Notes under the pieces: model-generated
Told to the model about the DNA's origin: nothing
The model's database searches: none
Seen by the model: only the letters and a program-made list of their open reading frames with translations
NCBI GenBank assembly: GCA_942491575.1
Contig: CALOBT010000025.1
Location: 3,410,001 to 3,474,000 of the forward strand
Origin: CAZHNW01 sp942491575
Lineage (GTDB): Bacteria; Spirochaetota; UBA4802; UBA5550
Direction of reading: 5' to 3'
DNA length: 64,000 bases
In this document: positions 8,610 to 16,958 of the stretch, in pieces
Numbering within the stretch: the stretch's first letter is position 1
Layout of the letters: every line of letters starts with the position of its first letter
Translations under genes and position numbers: made by a program

Positions 8610-10667
8610 ATGTACCTCATCAATATTGCAACTTTCGTAGTCTGTCTGGGAATGCTGATATTTTTCCGCCGTATGGACAAGGCGAACCTGCGAATGACAA
8701 AGCTGCGCCGATATTCAAATAAAATGTTTGATGATTTTCGGAAACTTGCAGAGACGGAAAAGAGAAAATTTAAAGACGCCACTATCGAAATGGACATCCT
8801 TATTAAAAAATCGAATGTACTGACAAACAATCTAAGTGGTGCCCTGCAGGAAATTGAAACACGCCTTGATGGCCTCAATGTGGAAAAGGATAATTTAAAA
8901 AGGGTGGAAGGTGACCTGAAGGTTATTTCCGGCGCCGCCCGTGACGTGAATAAACAGATCGAATTTATTGCAATGGCTCGGGATGATTTCGGCAATACAA
9001 TTGATAAAATCAACAGTCTCCAGGAAAACATGACAGAAATTCGTTCCCAGTCCGGGAGCATTATTGCCGGTTTTAATGATCGGATACGCGAACGATCCCG
9101 CGAAATTATTGAGGACGTTACGGCAATGATTGACCAGAATCATGCCTCCATTATTGAAAAGGAAAAACAGGTATACAATCTTAAGGACACTATTGCTGAT
9201 CTGGAAAATACTGTTTTTTCAGATATTAAAGAAAAATCCGATGAGATGAAGGAACGGATGAAAGATACCGTTATTGAATTCGGGGATCTTAGAGAAGGTC
9301 TATTTGATAAAATGGACGGGGAGATTGAACGAATTTATGAAAAGCTTAAGAATGTTGAAGGAAGTGTTGACGATTCCAAATCAAATTTAATAAAAACCTT
9401 TGAGCATGAAGTAAAACGAATTAGAACTGAGCTGGATAATCTCAGTCTTCATGCAATCGCCAAGAAAGATGAAATCGTCCAGGCAACCAGAAAAGAGGCA
9501 GAAGAGATTCGAAAACGTATAGACGATTTCCAGGATAAGGTGATGGAACATGAAAACAGGCTCATTTCCACTGCGGAGAGCAAGATAGATCACCTTGATT
9601 CAGAATACCAGTCAATTGATTTGAAATTTACCAGTCTTTCAGAAAAAATGAAAAGTGATTTTTCTACAATGGAAGAACGGCTTAATGATATCAAAGAAGA
9701 AATTTTTCGTTACGAAGATAATAACAGGATATTTTCCCGAACAGATGAACTTATTGAAAATGTCGATAAGTCTATTGAACGCCTTGAAGAGATTTTTGCC
9801 ACATCACAGGAAGAGTATCAGGAACTCTCTTCCTTCCTCGATCAGATTGATGATATCAAGGAAGTTAAGAAATCTGTTAATGCTGAAATTATGGCATACC
9901 ATGCCAGAAAGGAAAAGCTGGAGGACATCGAGAAAAATATTCATGCCCTCATGGAAGCAGGGGATCTCGCCATTACACGGAGTGACAGCCTGCAGGAAAA
10001 TCTTGCCAAGGTTGATTTTGTTAACAGCCGCATGGACGGCCTCTCTGAAAGCTACAGTGATCTTGAATCACGCATAGAGGAACTGAGGGACTATGAAGAT
10101 CTTATCAACAGAAATCTGGAATCCGCGACCAGATCAGAGGGAGTGGTTAAGTCTGTTGACAGTAAACTTAAGAATTTTCAGAAAATCCTGGACCGTTCAG
10201 ACAAACGTATTGATAAAATATCAACAAACCTCCAGGATGTGGAAGAAAAGACTATTATCCTGAAGACCAGAAAAGCAGAGATCCAGGAACTGAAAGAAAA
10301 ATTCGATGAGGTCGATGGCCTCAGCGATGTAATGGAAAAACGTGTGGAGCAGATATATGCCATGTTTAAAAAGGTGGAGGATCTCCGCCTCCAGATTGAT
10401 GAAACAGACAATCGCCTTCAGGTAATGTATAGCAGGACGGATGAAAAAATGAGGGAATTTTCTGATTTCATTCAGGCTGTCGATGCGGGAAACCCGATTT
10501 TAAAACAGGTAAACAAGGATATCTCATTCGATAAGAACATAAACGAAAACGTTATTAAAACTGTTCGGGAGCTCTCTGATCGTGGATGGGGATCCGATGA
10601 AATTGCGAAGAAAATGCTGATTGATGAAAATTCAATCAGGTTTATTATTAATACTACTTCCATTTAA
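8610..10667 (+). CDS. SpiroCoCo-type membrane-anchored coiled-coil protein
   Basis: 685 residues. The N-terminus is a single membrane helix (INIATFVVCLGMLIFF) followed at once by a very long, charged, Leu/Ile/Val-heptad coiled coil (about 25-610) with almost no proline. The last 45 residues (from about 640) form a compact domain with GWGSDEIAKKMLIDENSIRF, resembling a helix-turn-helix of the phage/sigma-4 kind. This architecture fits the spirochaete-restricted SpiroCoCo family, whose function is not established; a structural role in the cell cylinder or in linking envelope to chromosome is possible. Start has GGGAGACAGG upstream. It is monocistronic and ends at a strong terminator. Confidence 0.8.
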   Translation: MYLINIATFVVCLGMLIFFRRMDKANLRMTKLRRYSNKMFDDFRKLAETEKRKFKDATIEMDILIKKSNVLTNNLSGALQEIETRLDGLNVEKDNLKRVEGDLKVISGAARDVNKQIEFIAMARDDFGNTIDKINSLQENMTEIRSQSGSIIAGFNDRIRERSREIIEDVTAMIDQNHASIIEKEKQVYNLKDTIADLENTVFSDIKEKSDEMKERMKDTVIEFGDLREGLFDKMDGEIERIYEKLKNVEGSVDDSKSNLIKTFEHEVKRIRTELDNLSLHAIAKKDEIVQATRKEAEEIRKRIDDFQDKVMEHENRLISTAESKIDHLDSEYQSIDLKFTSLSEKMKSDFSTMEERLNDIKEEIFRYEDNNRIFSRTDELIENVDKSIERLEEIFATSQEEYQELSSFLDQIDDIKEVKKSVNAEIMAYHARKEKLEDIEKNIHALMEAGDLAITRSDSLQENLAKVDFVNSRMDGLSESYSDLESRIEELRDYEDLINRNLESATRSEGVVKSVDSKLKNFQKILDRSDKRIDKISTNLQDVEEKTIILKTRKAEIQELKEKFDEVDGLSDVMEKRVEQIYAMFKKVEDLRLQIDETDNRLQVMYSRTDEKMREFSDFIQAVDAGNPILKQVNKDISFDKNINENVIKTVRELSDRGWGSDEIAKKMLIDENSIRFIINTTSI

Positions 10668-10687
10668 GGGGAGTCATAACAATAATT

Positions 10688-10720
10688 AAAAAGGGGAGCA
10701 ATCTTGCTCCCCTTTCTTTT
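10688..10720 (+). terminator. Rho-independent terminator after SpiroCoCo gene
   Basis: Stem AAGGGGAGC / GCTCCCCTT with a short loop, followed by TCTTTTCTC. It lies about 20 bp after the stop. Because the A-rich side precedes the stem, it may also serve the convergent gene ending at 10746. Confidence 0.85.
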
Positions 10721-10745
10721 CTCTATTTTGTACTGGCAGCTAAAA

Positions 10746-11285
10746 TCAGTGACTCTCTCTCATCTTTTCCCTGACTTCCTTGATAATTTGAGCATCAGAA
10801 AGTGTTTTGCGGAGTACGACCCGGTATTTAATATCCAGGCGTGTCGGCTCAACTATCTTCTTAGGGAAGGAAAAATTCCAGCGTTGAATGTCCTCACTGA
10901 GAAGTTTGTCCACTTCAAGTAAATAAGTCGATTGTTGTGTCCGTATTTTCATAATTCGTCCGGAATCGGGATAGAGCCACAACGACAGCAGGCCTTCCCG
11001 GACTTCATCTATTTTATCGAGTTTTTTTAGTTCACTGCACATATATTTATCTCCACCCTGGTCTTTTGTTCTTTTTATGGTGGAAGTGTATTTCATTTGT
11101 GAAACAATATAGTCATTAGAGGTAAGGAGTACACGGTATACTTCCTTCGCCTTTTTGTCAGGTTTCAGAAATTTTTGATTTTCAGAGCTGTTTATATCAG
11201 CGGGAGCCTTCTGTACAGTGCCACAGCTTAAGATAAATAAACCGGATATTGTAATCAGAAAAAGTATAGATATGCATTTTCTCAT
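10746..11285 (-). CDS. Lipoprotein of unknown function
   Basis: 179 residues. The signal peptide ends in LFILSC, a good lipobox. The mature protein is basic, with alternating beta-like segments (VYRVLLTSNDYIVSQMKYTSTI, RLDIKYRVVLRKT) and no recognised domain. It is the last gene of a minus-strand group (SGNH hydrolase, PC4-like protein, this gene), separated from the PC4-like gene by 32 bp and preceded by AAGGAGAG. Function unknown. Confidence 0.6.
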   Translation of the reverse strand: MRKCISILFLITISGLFILSCGTVQKAPADINSSENQKFLKPDKKAKEVYRVLLTSNDYIVSQMKYTSTIKRTKDQGGDKYMCSELKKLDKIDEVREGLLSLWLYPDSGRIMKIRTQQSTYLLEVDKLLSEDIQRWNFSFPKKIVEPTRLDIKYRVVLRKTLSDAQIIKEVREKMRESH

Positions 11286-11317
11286 AAATCTCTCCTTAAT
11301 GTGATCAAAGAAATGTA

Positions 11318-11632
11318 TTATTCCTCTTTTGATTCTACCTCGGTTGAGGTGTCGTCGGTAATTGCTTCCTCGAATTGTTCCGGCTGGGCACCCTTTTTCT
11401 GGTCTTCAATGTAATGGCTGAGCCGGTCGATCCCGTCTTTTAATTCATTAAATTCATTGATATTCAGGGTGACACCCTTTTGTGTCGGTTTATAAATCAT
11501 ATCTCCACTGGCATTATCAATAATTGAATACCATATACGGATATTTATCAGATCCCTTCCTTTAAACTCTGAAACCTCTATGCGAATTATTTCGCTGTTA
11601 TTTTTTTGTATATCCTTGATTATAACGCCCAT
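11318..11632 (-). CDS. PC4/YdbC-type ssDNA-binding domain protein
   Basis: 104 residues. The central part, FKGRDLINIRIWY, then YKPTQKGVTLNINEFNELKDGIDRL, matches the bacterial form of the transcriptional coactivator PC4 domain: beta strands with basic/aromatic residues, then a helix. Such domains form dimers that bind single-stranded or melted DNA. The C-terminal 30 residues are acidic (Glu/Asp/Thr/Ser), as in many ssDNA-binding proteins. The start codon follows the stop of the upstream SGNH gene without a gap, with AAAAAGGAGATG inside that gene as ribosome site, so translation is probably coupled. Confidence 0.75.
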   Translation of the reverse strand: MGVIIKDIQKNNSEIIRIEVSEFKGRDLINIRIWYSIIDNASGDMIYKPTQKGVTLNINEFNELKDGIDRLSHYIEDQKKGAQPEQFEEAITDDTSTEVESKEE

Positions 11633-12217
11633 TTACATCTCCTTTTTTTCCATGGTTTCCAGATGACCAATGATTATTTCTGCGAACAATGCATGACCCT
11701 GTTCATTCAGATAACGATCATCCTCCAGAATAATATCGTTTATATCCATATTTTTTTCCATTAGCCGCCCTGCAATTATTGTATGCACAGGTATCATCGT
11801 ACAATGCAGATCTGTAGATACTTCTCTAATGGTACGGTAGTAGATATTTACTGCATCCATGTCATACTGGTTAGGGAAGATATGTGAGGTCAACAAAATT
11901 ATTTTTGGATCGCAGAACTGTTGGGATTTGCGAATAACCTGGACGAGATTTTCTTTAAATTCTGAACGATACACCGGGAAAAAGGCGTCATCTATACCAT
12001 AATGAAAAATTAGTATATCCGGTTTAAATGGACAGATATCTTCATCAAATGTCCATACTGCATCAAAGGAATTATCTCCCTGGCGTGAGCGGTTAACGAC
12101 GGTGATTTTTTTACGACTCAGGGCCTTGGATAGAAGATCTGCATAACTTACCCCGACCCTGTATCCTGAGGCAATAGAGCCTCCCCTGATGAGTAATATT
12201 TGTTCATTAACTTCCAT
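11633..12217 (-). CDS. SGNH/GDSL-type hydrolase
   Basis: 194 residues, cytosolic (no signal peptide). Block I is IRGGSIASG with the likely nucleophile Ser; block II Gly is in NRSRQGDNSFDA; block III, normally GxND, is HYGIDDAF, so the Asn of the oxyanion hole is replaced by Asp; block V is near the end in DRYLNEQGHALFAE with the His. The Asn-to-Asp change leaves catalysis uncertain. The substrate cannot be predicted. It is translationally coupled to the PC4-like gene. Confidence 0.72.
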   Translation of the reverse strand: MEVNEQILLIRGGSIASGYRVGVSYADLLSKALSRKKITVVNRSRQGDNSFDAVWTFDEDICPFKPDILIFHYGIDDAFFPVYRSEFKENLVQVIRKSQQFCDPKIILLTSHIFPNQYDMDAVNIYYRTIREVSTDLHCTMIPVHTIIAGRLMEKNMDINDIILEDDRYLNEQGHALFAEIIIGHLETMEKKEM

Positions 12218-12316
12218 GATTGATCTTTTAATGTAGCCTTCGGGCCATGATTTTATAACGAAATTGACAGAAATGTCAATTATTAAATGGGTGGTTCCCG
12301 TCTCATGAATTTGGCA

Positions 12317-13114
12317 TTATTTTTTCATACAACGATTAAATGCCAGGCTACGCAGGGCAGTTAAATATTCCTGAAGTCCATAGGTAAAAATATTGTTATG
12401 ATTGGCTCCGGGAATAGTAAGCATCTCTTTTCCCGTGTCCCCACAGGCGGCAAAAAGCTCTTCCCCATCACTGTGGGGAATTATATGATCGAATTCAGCA
12501 TGAATAATTAATGTTGGCCTCGAGAAACCTTCGATTTTTTTGATATTTTCTATTGGGTCAGTTGAAATACCCGATTCATCGGAATTTATACCAAGGTGCT
12601 TCATCAGGGGAATAAGGTGGGCAAAACCGCTTTCGATAATAAGACCATCAATTTTATCCATGTAGTTAGCAGCAAGCTCCAGGGCAGATGCACTCCCGAG
12701 GCTGCGTCCCATAACGATACGGGGACCAGAATGGTTTCTTTCGGTAAGGAATTTATGAAAATAGTCAAAAATCAGGTGAGAATCCCGCATCATCGCCGAA
12801 ACTGTAGGGGAGCCGGAAGATTTTCCGTAGCCCCGATAATCAACGGGGAAAAAATTTATCCCGAGGCTCAAAAATACAGGGCCGAGATCTTCATAATCGG
12901 CAACGATTTCACCGTTTCCATGGAAAAAGAGGATCGTCGGGGCCTCAGTAGAGGCGTGATAATATCGACCACCGATAGCGACATTCTCTGCGACATCTAT
13001 TGTCAGTTCTTCTCCTGAGGATGGTTCTGCATCCATTTCATGCCGGGGATAGAATAAGAACATAAGGATTTCAGGCTTATCCAGGGGAGAATATTTTGAT
13101 TCAGATGAATTCAT
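12317..13114 (-). CDS. Alpha/beta hydrolase (YqkD/BEM46-like)
   Basis: 265 residues without signal peptide. Shows ILFFHGNGE (oxyanion loop), VDYRGYGKSSGSP, nucleophile elbow GRSLGSASAL, acid in HAEFDHIIPH and catalytic His in PGANHNNIF. The set matches serine hydrolases of the BEM46/ABHD13-like group (COG1073). Substrate unknown; esterase or thioesterase are the usual guesses. It is separated by about 100 bp from the SGNH gene and is divergent from the sensor protein that follows. The start has no strong ribosome site. Confidence 0.8.
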   Translation of the reverse strand: MNSSESKYSPLDKPEILMFLFYPRHEMDAEPSSGEELTIDVAENVAIGGRYYHASTEAPTILFFHGNGEIVADYEDLGPVFLSLGINFFPVDYRGYGKSSGSPTVSAMMRDSHLIFDYFHKFLTERNHSGPRIVMGRSLGSASALELAANYMDKIDGLIIESGFAHLIPLMKHLGINSDESGISTDPIENIKKIEGFSRPTLIIHAEFDHIIPHSDGEELFAACGDTGKEMLTIPGANHNNIFTYGLQEYLTALRSLAFNRCMKK

Positions 13115-13250
13115 GGCACCTTTCCTGTATGTTATTTTTTCAATAGATTATGCTATTTTCTTAACAAAATCAAATATTTTTATTTGAATCGTAATTAATA
13201 AAATATTGGAGCTCTATTAAAATAAATCATTTGAACAGGCCGGTGGATAG

Positions 13251-15059
13251 GTGTATAATTATACGATTCGCAGTGGCAGGGATATAGTGCAGAATAAGAA
13301 AAAGATTCTGGTGGTGGAGGATTCGGCAGTTGATTCACGTCTCCTCTGTCGTCTCATAGAAGAACTCGATTTTCGTGTAGCAGCCGCCGTTACAACCGGG
13401 GAGGAAGCAATTGATCTGGCGTTGAATAAAAAGCCGGACCTGGTAGTAATGGACATTCTCCTTGAAGGAGAAATAGATGGTATAGCTGCTTCCCGGGAAA
13501 TCAGAAAACAGCTGGATGTTCCGGTTGTTTTCTCCTCATCTATATCAGATCGGGAAATTCTTGATAAGCTTGAAATCTCCGACTCATACGGCTATGTTCT
13601 AAAACCATTTCGTAAGCGTGACCTCTTTATAACAATTGATCTTGCCCTGAGACGGTATGAATTCGAGCACCGTTTAAAGGAGAGTGAGCTTCGCTACCAG
13701 AGTTTATTCGAAAAATCGATGGATGCAATTTTTATTGCTGACAAGGGGGGGACCTTTATTAATGTAAATGAATCAATGGTGGATCTTTTCGGTTTTGATC
13801 GGGAAAAGTTGATGACCATGCGGATTGATGATTTTGCAGTGAACAGGGATGAAATAAGAGAATTTAAAGCTGAAATAAATAAAGAGAATCACCTTAAAGA
13901 TTTTGAAATAGTACTGCGCCGAAAGGACGGGATTACTCTTTACTGTATGATAAGCTCAAGTACTATTAAGGGCGCAAATGGCAGAGTCCGATTTCACCAG
14001 GGAATTATACGTGATATAACCGAAAAAAAAATGTCTGAGCAGGCCCTTGAACAGCATGTTTTTAGCCTGGAGCGGGCCATGTACGAAATAGAAGAACTTA
14101 ATGAACAGCTGCAACAGAAGGTTGATGACCTGAATGAGGCATACAGACAGATCAGTCTGTCCGAAGAAAAATATCGTCGACTGGTAGAAGGATCGAATGA
14201 CATCATTTTTTCCCTCGATGAGAATTATCGATTCATTACTGCAAATAAAGCCCTTGTGCACCAGCTACAGGTTCAACCGGAAGCCGTAAAGGAAAGGCCC
14301 CTGCTTGAATTAATATATGCCGATCAGGAGGAGTTGGATGTCAGCAGAAGTGTGGTCACCACCAAACTGAATGAACTGGTGGACCGGCATCAACCGGTAA
14401 CTTTCAAGGCCCATTTCAAATCAAAGTATACAGTCGAACCGAAGGAGCTTCAGGTAAAACTGGAATATGTAAATATTAAGGGGAAAAATGAAATTCTCGG
14501 GAAGGCCTCCAGGGTAATGGATGATGCCCTGATGAAACATTTTATTTCTGAGCAGCAGAAGTTCAGGATCGATAATTCACTGGTCACTGCCGATGAAATT
14601 ACTCATCGATTAACCAGAAATGTTTCCAAGTATCTTCCCTCCAGGGAAATAACCATGCTTCGGGTGGCGCTTCGGGAGATTATTATTAACGCAATAGAGC
14701 ATGGGAACCTGGATATTAGTTTTGAGGATAAATCGAAGGCAATGATGGAGAACCGATACATCCATTTTATTGCAGAACGGCAAAAGGATCCGGTATGCCG
14801 CAATCGACGTGTAACTATTGATTATGAGGTAACCCCGGAAAAGGTAATTTATCATGTTGCTGATGAAGGACGAGGTTTTGATTACAAGTCGATGCTGAAC
14901 AAAAATGTAGAAATGCTCAATGAAAACATGTCCACTCACGGCAGAGGATTGCGTCTCTGTCAGGAATTTTTTGATGAGGTAATATATAATGATTGCGGGA
15001 ATGAGGTTTTTTTAACTAAACAGCTTGTGGTGGAAAAGGATAAAAAAAAATCCGGCTGA
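13251..15059 (+). CDS. Response regulator-PAS-PAS-HATPase (RsbW-like) signalling protein
   Basis: Up to 602 residues. A receiver domain (about 15-135; phospho-acceptor in LVVMDILLE near 67, Lys in LKPFRK) is followed by two PAS domains (about 145-265 and 305-430) joined by a coiled-coil linker, and a C-terminal GHKL ATPase (about 450-595) with N-box REIIINAIEHGN, DEGRGFDY and STHGRGLRL. There is no HisKA helix with a phosphorylatable His, and the ATPase is of the RsbW/SpoIIAB kind, so it may phosphorylate an anti-sigma-antagonist or similar protein. Start is GTG at 13251; GTG at 13287 with AGGGA just upstream is a good alternative. No cognate kinase is adjacent. Confidence 0.82.
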   Translation: MYNYTIRSGRDIVQNKKKILVVEDSAVDSRLLCRLIEELDFRVAAAVTTGEEAIDLALNKKPDLVVMDILLEGEIDGIAASREIRKQLDVPVVFSSSISDREILDKLEISDSYGYVLKPFRKRDLFITIDLALRRYEFEHRLKESELRYQSLFEKSMDAIFIADKGGTFINVNESMVDLFGFDREKLMTMRIDDFAVNRDEIREFKAEINKENHLKDFEIVLRRKDGITLYCMISSSTIKGANGRVRFHQGIIRDITEKKMSEQALEQHVFSLERAMYEIEELNEQLQQKVDDLNEAYRQISLSEEKYRRLVEGSNDIIFSLDENYRFITANKALVHQLQVQPEAVKERPLLELIYADQEELDVSRSVVTTKLNELVDRHQPVTFKAHFKSKYTVEPKELQVKLEYVNIKGKNEILGKASRVMDDALMKHFISEQQKFRIDNSLVTADEITHRLTRNVSKYLPSREITMLRVALREIIINAIEHGNLDISFEDKSKAMMENRYIHFIAERQKDPVCRNRRVTIDYEVTPEKVIYHVADEGRGFDYKSMLNKNVEMLNENMSTHGRGLRLCQEFFDEVIYNDCGNEVFLTKQLVVEKDKKKSG

Positions 15060-15179
15060 AAAAAAGAAGCTTGCCACATAGTGGGAGACTCATTATGTGT
15101 GCGGTCATATGGCAGATCAGGTTATTGCTGTGAAAATAAATTATAGAAATTTTATCATTTATATAAGGAGACGGGAGAA

Positions 15180-16214
15180 ATGGGATTAACCTACAAAGAA
15201 TCCGGCGTTGATGTCGAAGGGGGCAATAATTTTGTTCGCCGAATAACTCCCTTTGTGAAAAAGACTTTTTCTGAGCGGGTCATTACCGATATAGGCGGAT
15301 TCGGAGCTCTCTTTTCGGGATCCTTCAAAGAAATGAAAGAGCCGGTTCTCGTATCAGGCACAGACGGTGTCGGTACAAAACTGCAGATAGCACAGGGCAT
15401 GAACAAGCATGATACCATTGGCATTGATGCCGTGGCCATGTGCGTAAATGATATAATTACCTCCGGTGCTCAGCCTCTCTTTTTTCTTGATTACATATCA
15501 TGCGGGAAATTGAATGAAGATGTGCTGGTGGATGTAGTTAAGGGTATTGCCAGTGGCTGTGAGGAATCTTCCTGCAGTCTTGTGGGTGGCGAAACTGCTG
15601 AACATCCCAATGTTATGAAGGATGATGAATATGATATTGCTGGATTTGCCGTTGGGGTGGTCGACAAGGAAAAAATAATCAATGGCAAGCGTATTGCCCC
15701 GGGGGATAAAATTATAGGACTTCCTTCTTCGGGTATACATTCCAACGGATATTCCATGGTGCGTAAACTCTTTTTCGATATGAAGAATCATAGCCTTGAA
15801 GATACCATTGAGGGGCTTGATCGTCCCCTCGGAGAAACCCTGCTGGAGCCAACCCGCTTATATGCAAAAAGTCTCATGGCAGCCCTTGATGCAGGTGTAG
15901 ATGTGAAGGGTGTTGTCCATGTTACCGGCGGCGGTTTTTATGAAAACGTTCCCAGAATTTTGCCTGAGGGAACTGGTGTCGTTTTTAATCGTGGAAGTTT
16001 CTCTATTCCGCAGATATTTCAGGTAATTCAGAAGCTGGGTGAAGTGGAAGAGAGAGAAATGTTTACTACCTTTAATATGGGCATCGGCCTTATGATCTTT
16101 GCTTCCCCGGACCAGGAGAAAAACCTCCATGCAGTATTACAGGATGCTGGTGAGGACTCTGTTACAATCGGGGAAGTTACTGAACTCGGAGCGGAGCCGG
16201 TTATTTTCAAATAG
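15180..16214 (+). CDS. purM: Phosphoribosylformylglycinamidine cyclo-ligase
   Basis: 344 residues, normal for PurM (AIR synthetase), which closes the imidazole ring in step 5 of purine synthesis using ATP. Typical features: start with LTYKESGVDVEGGN, GFGALF, VSGTDGVGTKL (about 59), IGIDAVAMCVNDI (about 80), GGETAEHP (about 138) and HVTGGGFYENVPRILP (about 243). AAGGAGACGGGAG precedes the start. The gene is followed 8 bp later by a small metallo-beta-lactamase relic, and other purine genes (purE, guaA) lie 4 kb downstream on the same strand but in a separate transcript. Confidence 0.96.
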   Translation: MGLTYKESGVDVEGGNNFVRRITPFVKKTFSERVITDIGGFGALFSGSFKEMKEPVLVSGTDGVGTKLQIAQGMNKHDTIGIDAVAMCVNDIITSGAQPLFFLDYISCGKLNEDVLVDVVKGIASGCEESSCSLVGGETAEHPNVMKDDEYDIAGFAVGVVDKEKIINGKRIAPGDKIIGLPSSGIHSNGYSMVRKLFFDMKNHSLEDTIEGLDRPLGETLLEPTRLYAKSLMAALDAGVDVKGVVHVTGGGFYENVPRILPEGTGVVFNRGSFSIPQIFQVIQKLGEVEEREMFTTFNMGIGLMIFASPDQEKNLHAVLQDAGEDSVTIGEVTELGAEPVIFK

Positions 16215-16222
16215 GAATAAAA

Positions 16223-16558
16223 ATGTCTTTCAGGAAGGCAATAATTCTGGGGAGTAACGGCTGGTATGATACCGGGTACTGTTCCGGCGCAGTAGACCTG
16301 GCCCGTAATGCGGATCTGCTTTTTACGGAATGTGCCTACCCCCCGGGGATTCGGCGTCCTGAATGGCCTCATTTGAATCCGGAAACAGCGGCAAAAATAG
16401 CCAGTGAAGCCGGGGCAAAGGAACTGGTCCTGGTGCATTTCGATGCCTTTAACTACCAGGGTATAAATGATCGAAAAAAAGCAGAAGAGATTGCCCGGGA
16501 AGTTTTTCCCGCCTCCCTTGCGGGCTTTGATGGAATGGAGATTATTCTGAAGCAGTAG
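16223..16558 (+). pseudogene. Metallo-beta-lactamase-fold hydrolase with internal deletion
   Basis: 111 codons. The first 14 residues (KAIILGSNGWYDT) are the N-terminal strand typical of an RNase Z-like metallo-beta-lactamase protein, and the rest (DTGYCSGAVDLARNADLL to the end, with FTECAYPP and VLVHFDAF) matches the C-terminal third of the same fold. The middle, including the HxHxDH zinc motif, is missing. The junction falls on a GATACCGG sequence, which could be the microhomology through which two YDTG/TDTG-coding copies recombined. The frame is intact, so a short protein may still be made, but metal hydrolase activity is not expected. It is 8 bp after purM. Confidence 0.65.
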
Positions 16559-16576
16559 TCGGCATGGGCGGGAAAA

Positions 16577-16828
16577 TTATTTTTCGGTTTTTTCCATTGC
16601 CCTCTTATACCAGGGTTTATCGCTATAGTGTAGTTTGAGGCATGAATGACATATCCCGTGTGACAATAATTTTTCAGGGCAATTATTAATATGGCTGCCC
16701 GGGGTAAACCATTTCCCCTGCAGGTCCCTGGCGTTCCCGCAATATGAACAGACTGTGACAAGCTTGTTTGATAAAATTACTTCGTCCAGGAGTTCTTCAG
16801 GGGTGTTGTATTCCAGGGATTTATTCAT
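16577..16828 (-). CDS. Small zinc-motif protein (stand-alone CxxC...SHGICxxC module)
   Basis: 83 residues. Contains VCSYCGNARDLQGKWF and SHGICHSCLKLHYSD, i.e. two CxxC pairs with an intervening His. The same module (CSxCKKIRD-G-W ... SHGICPxC) is often found at the C-terminus of bacterial response regulators and sensor kinases; here it is alone. A zinc knuckle is likely, function unknown. The gene is convergent with the relic next to purM. Confidence 0.6.
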   Translation of the reverse strand: MNKSLEYNTPEELLDEVILSNKLVTVCSYCGNARDLQGKWFTPGSHINNCPEKLLSHGICHSCLKLHYSDKPWYKRAMEKTEK

Positions 16829-16958
16829 TTATTGTATCCTAGGGTGCTGATTCGCGCCTGGTGTTATAGTCGGTTAATACCGTATAGAAATTAAATAGAA
16901 AACTGGTTACCGGCGGAATTGTTTTTCTCGAGGAGGATTCCTATAAAGGTGTAGAGAA

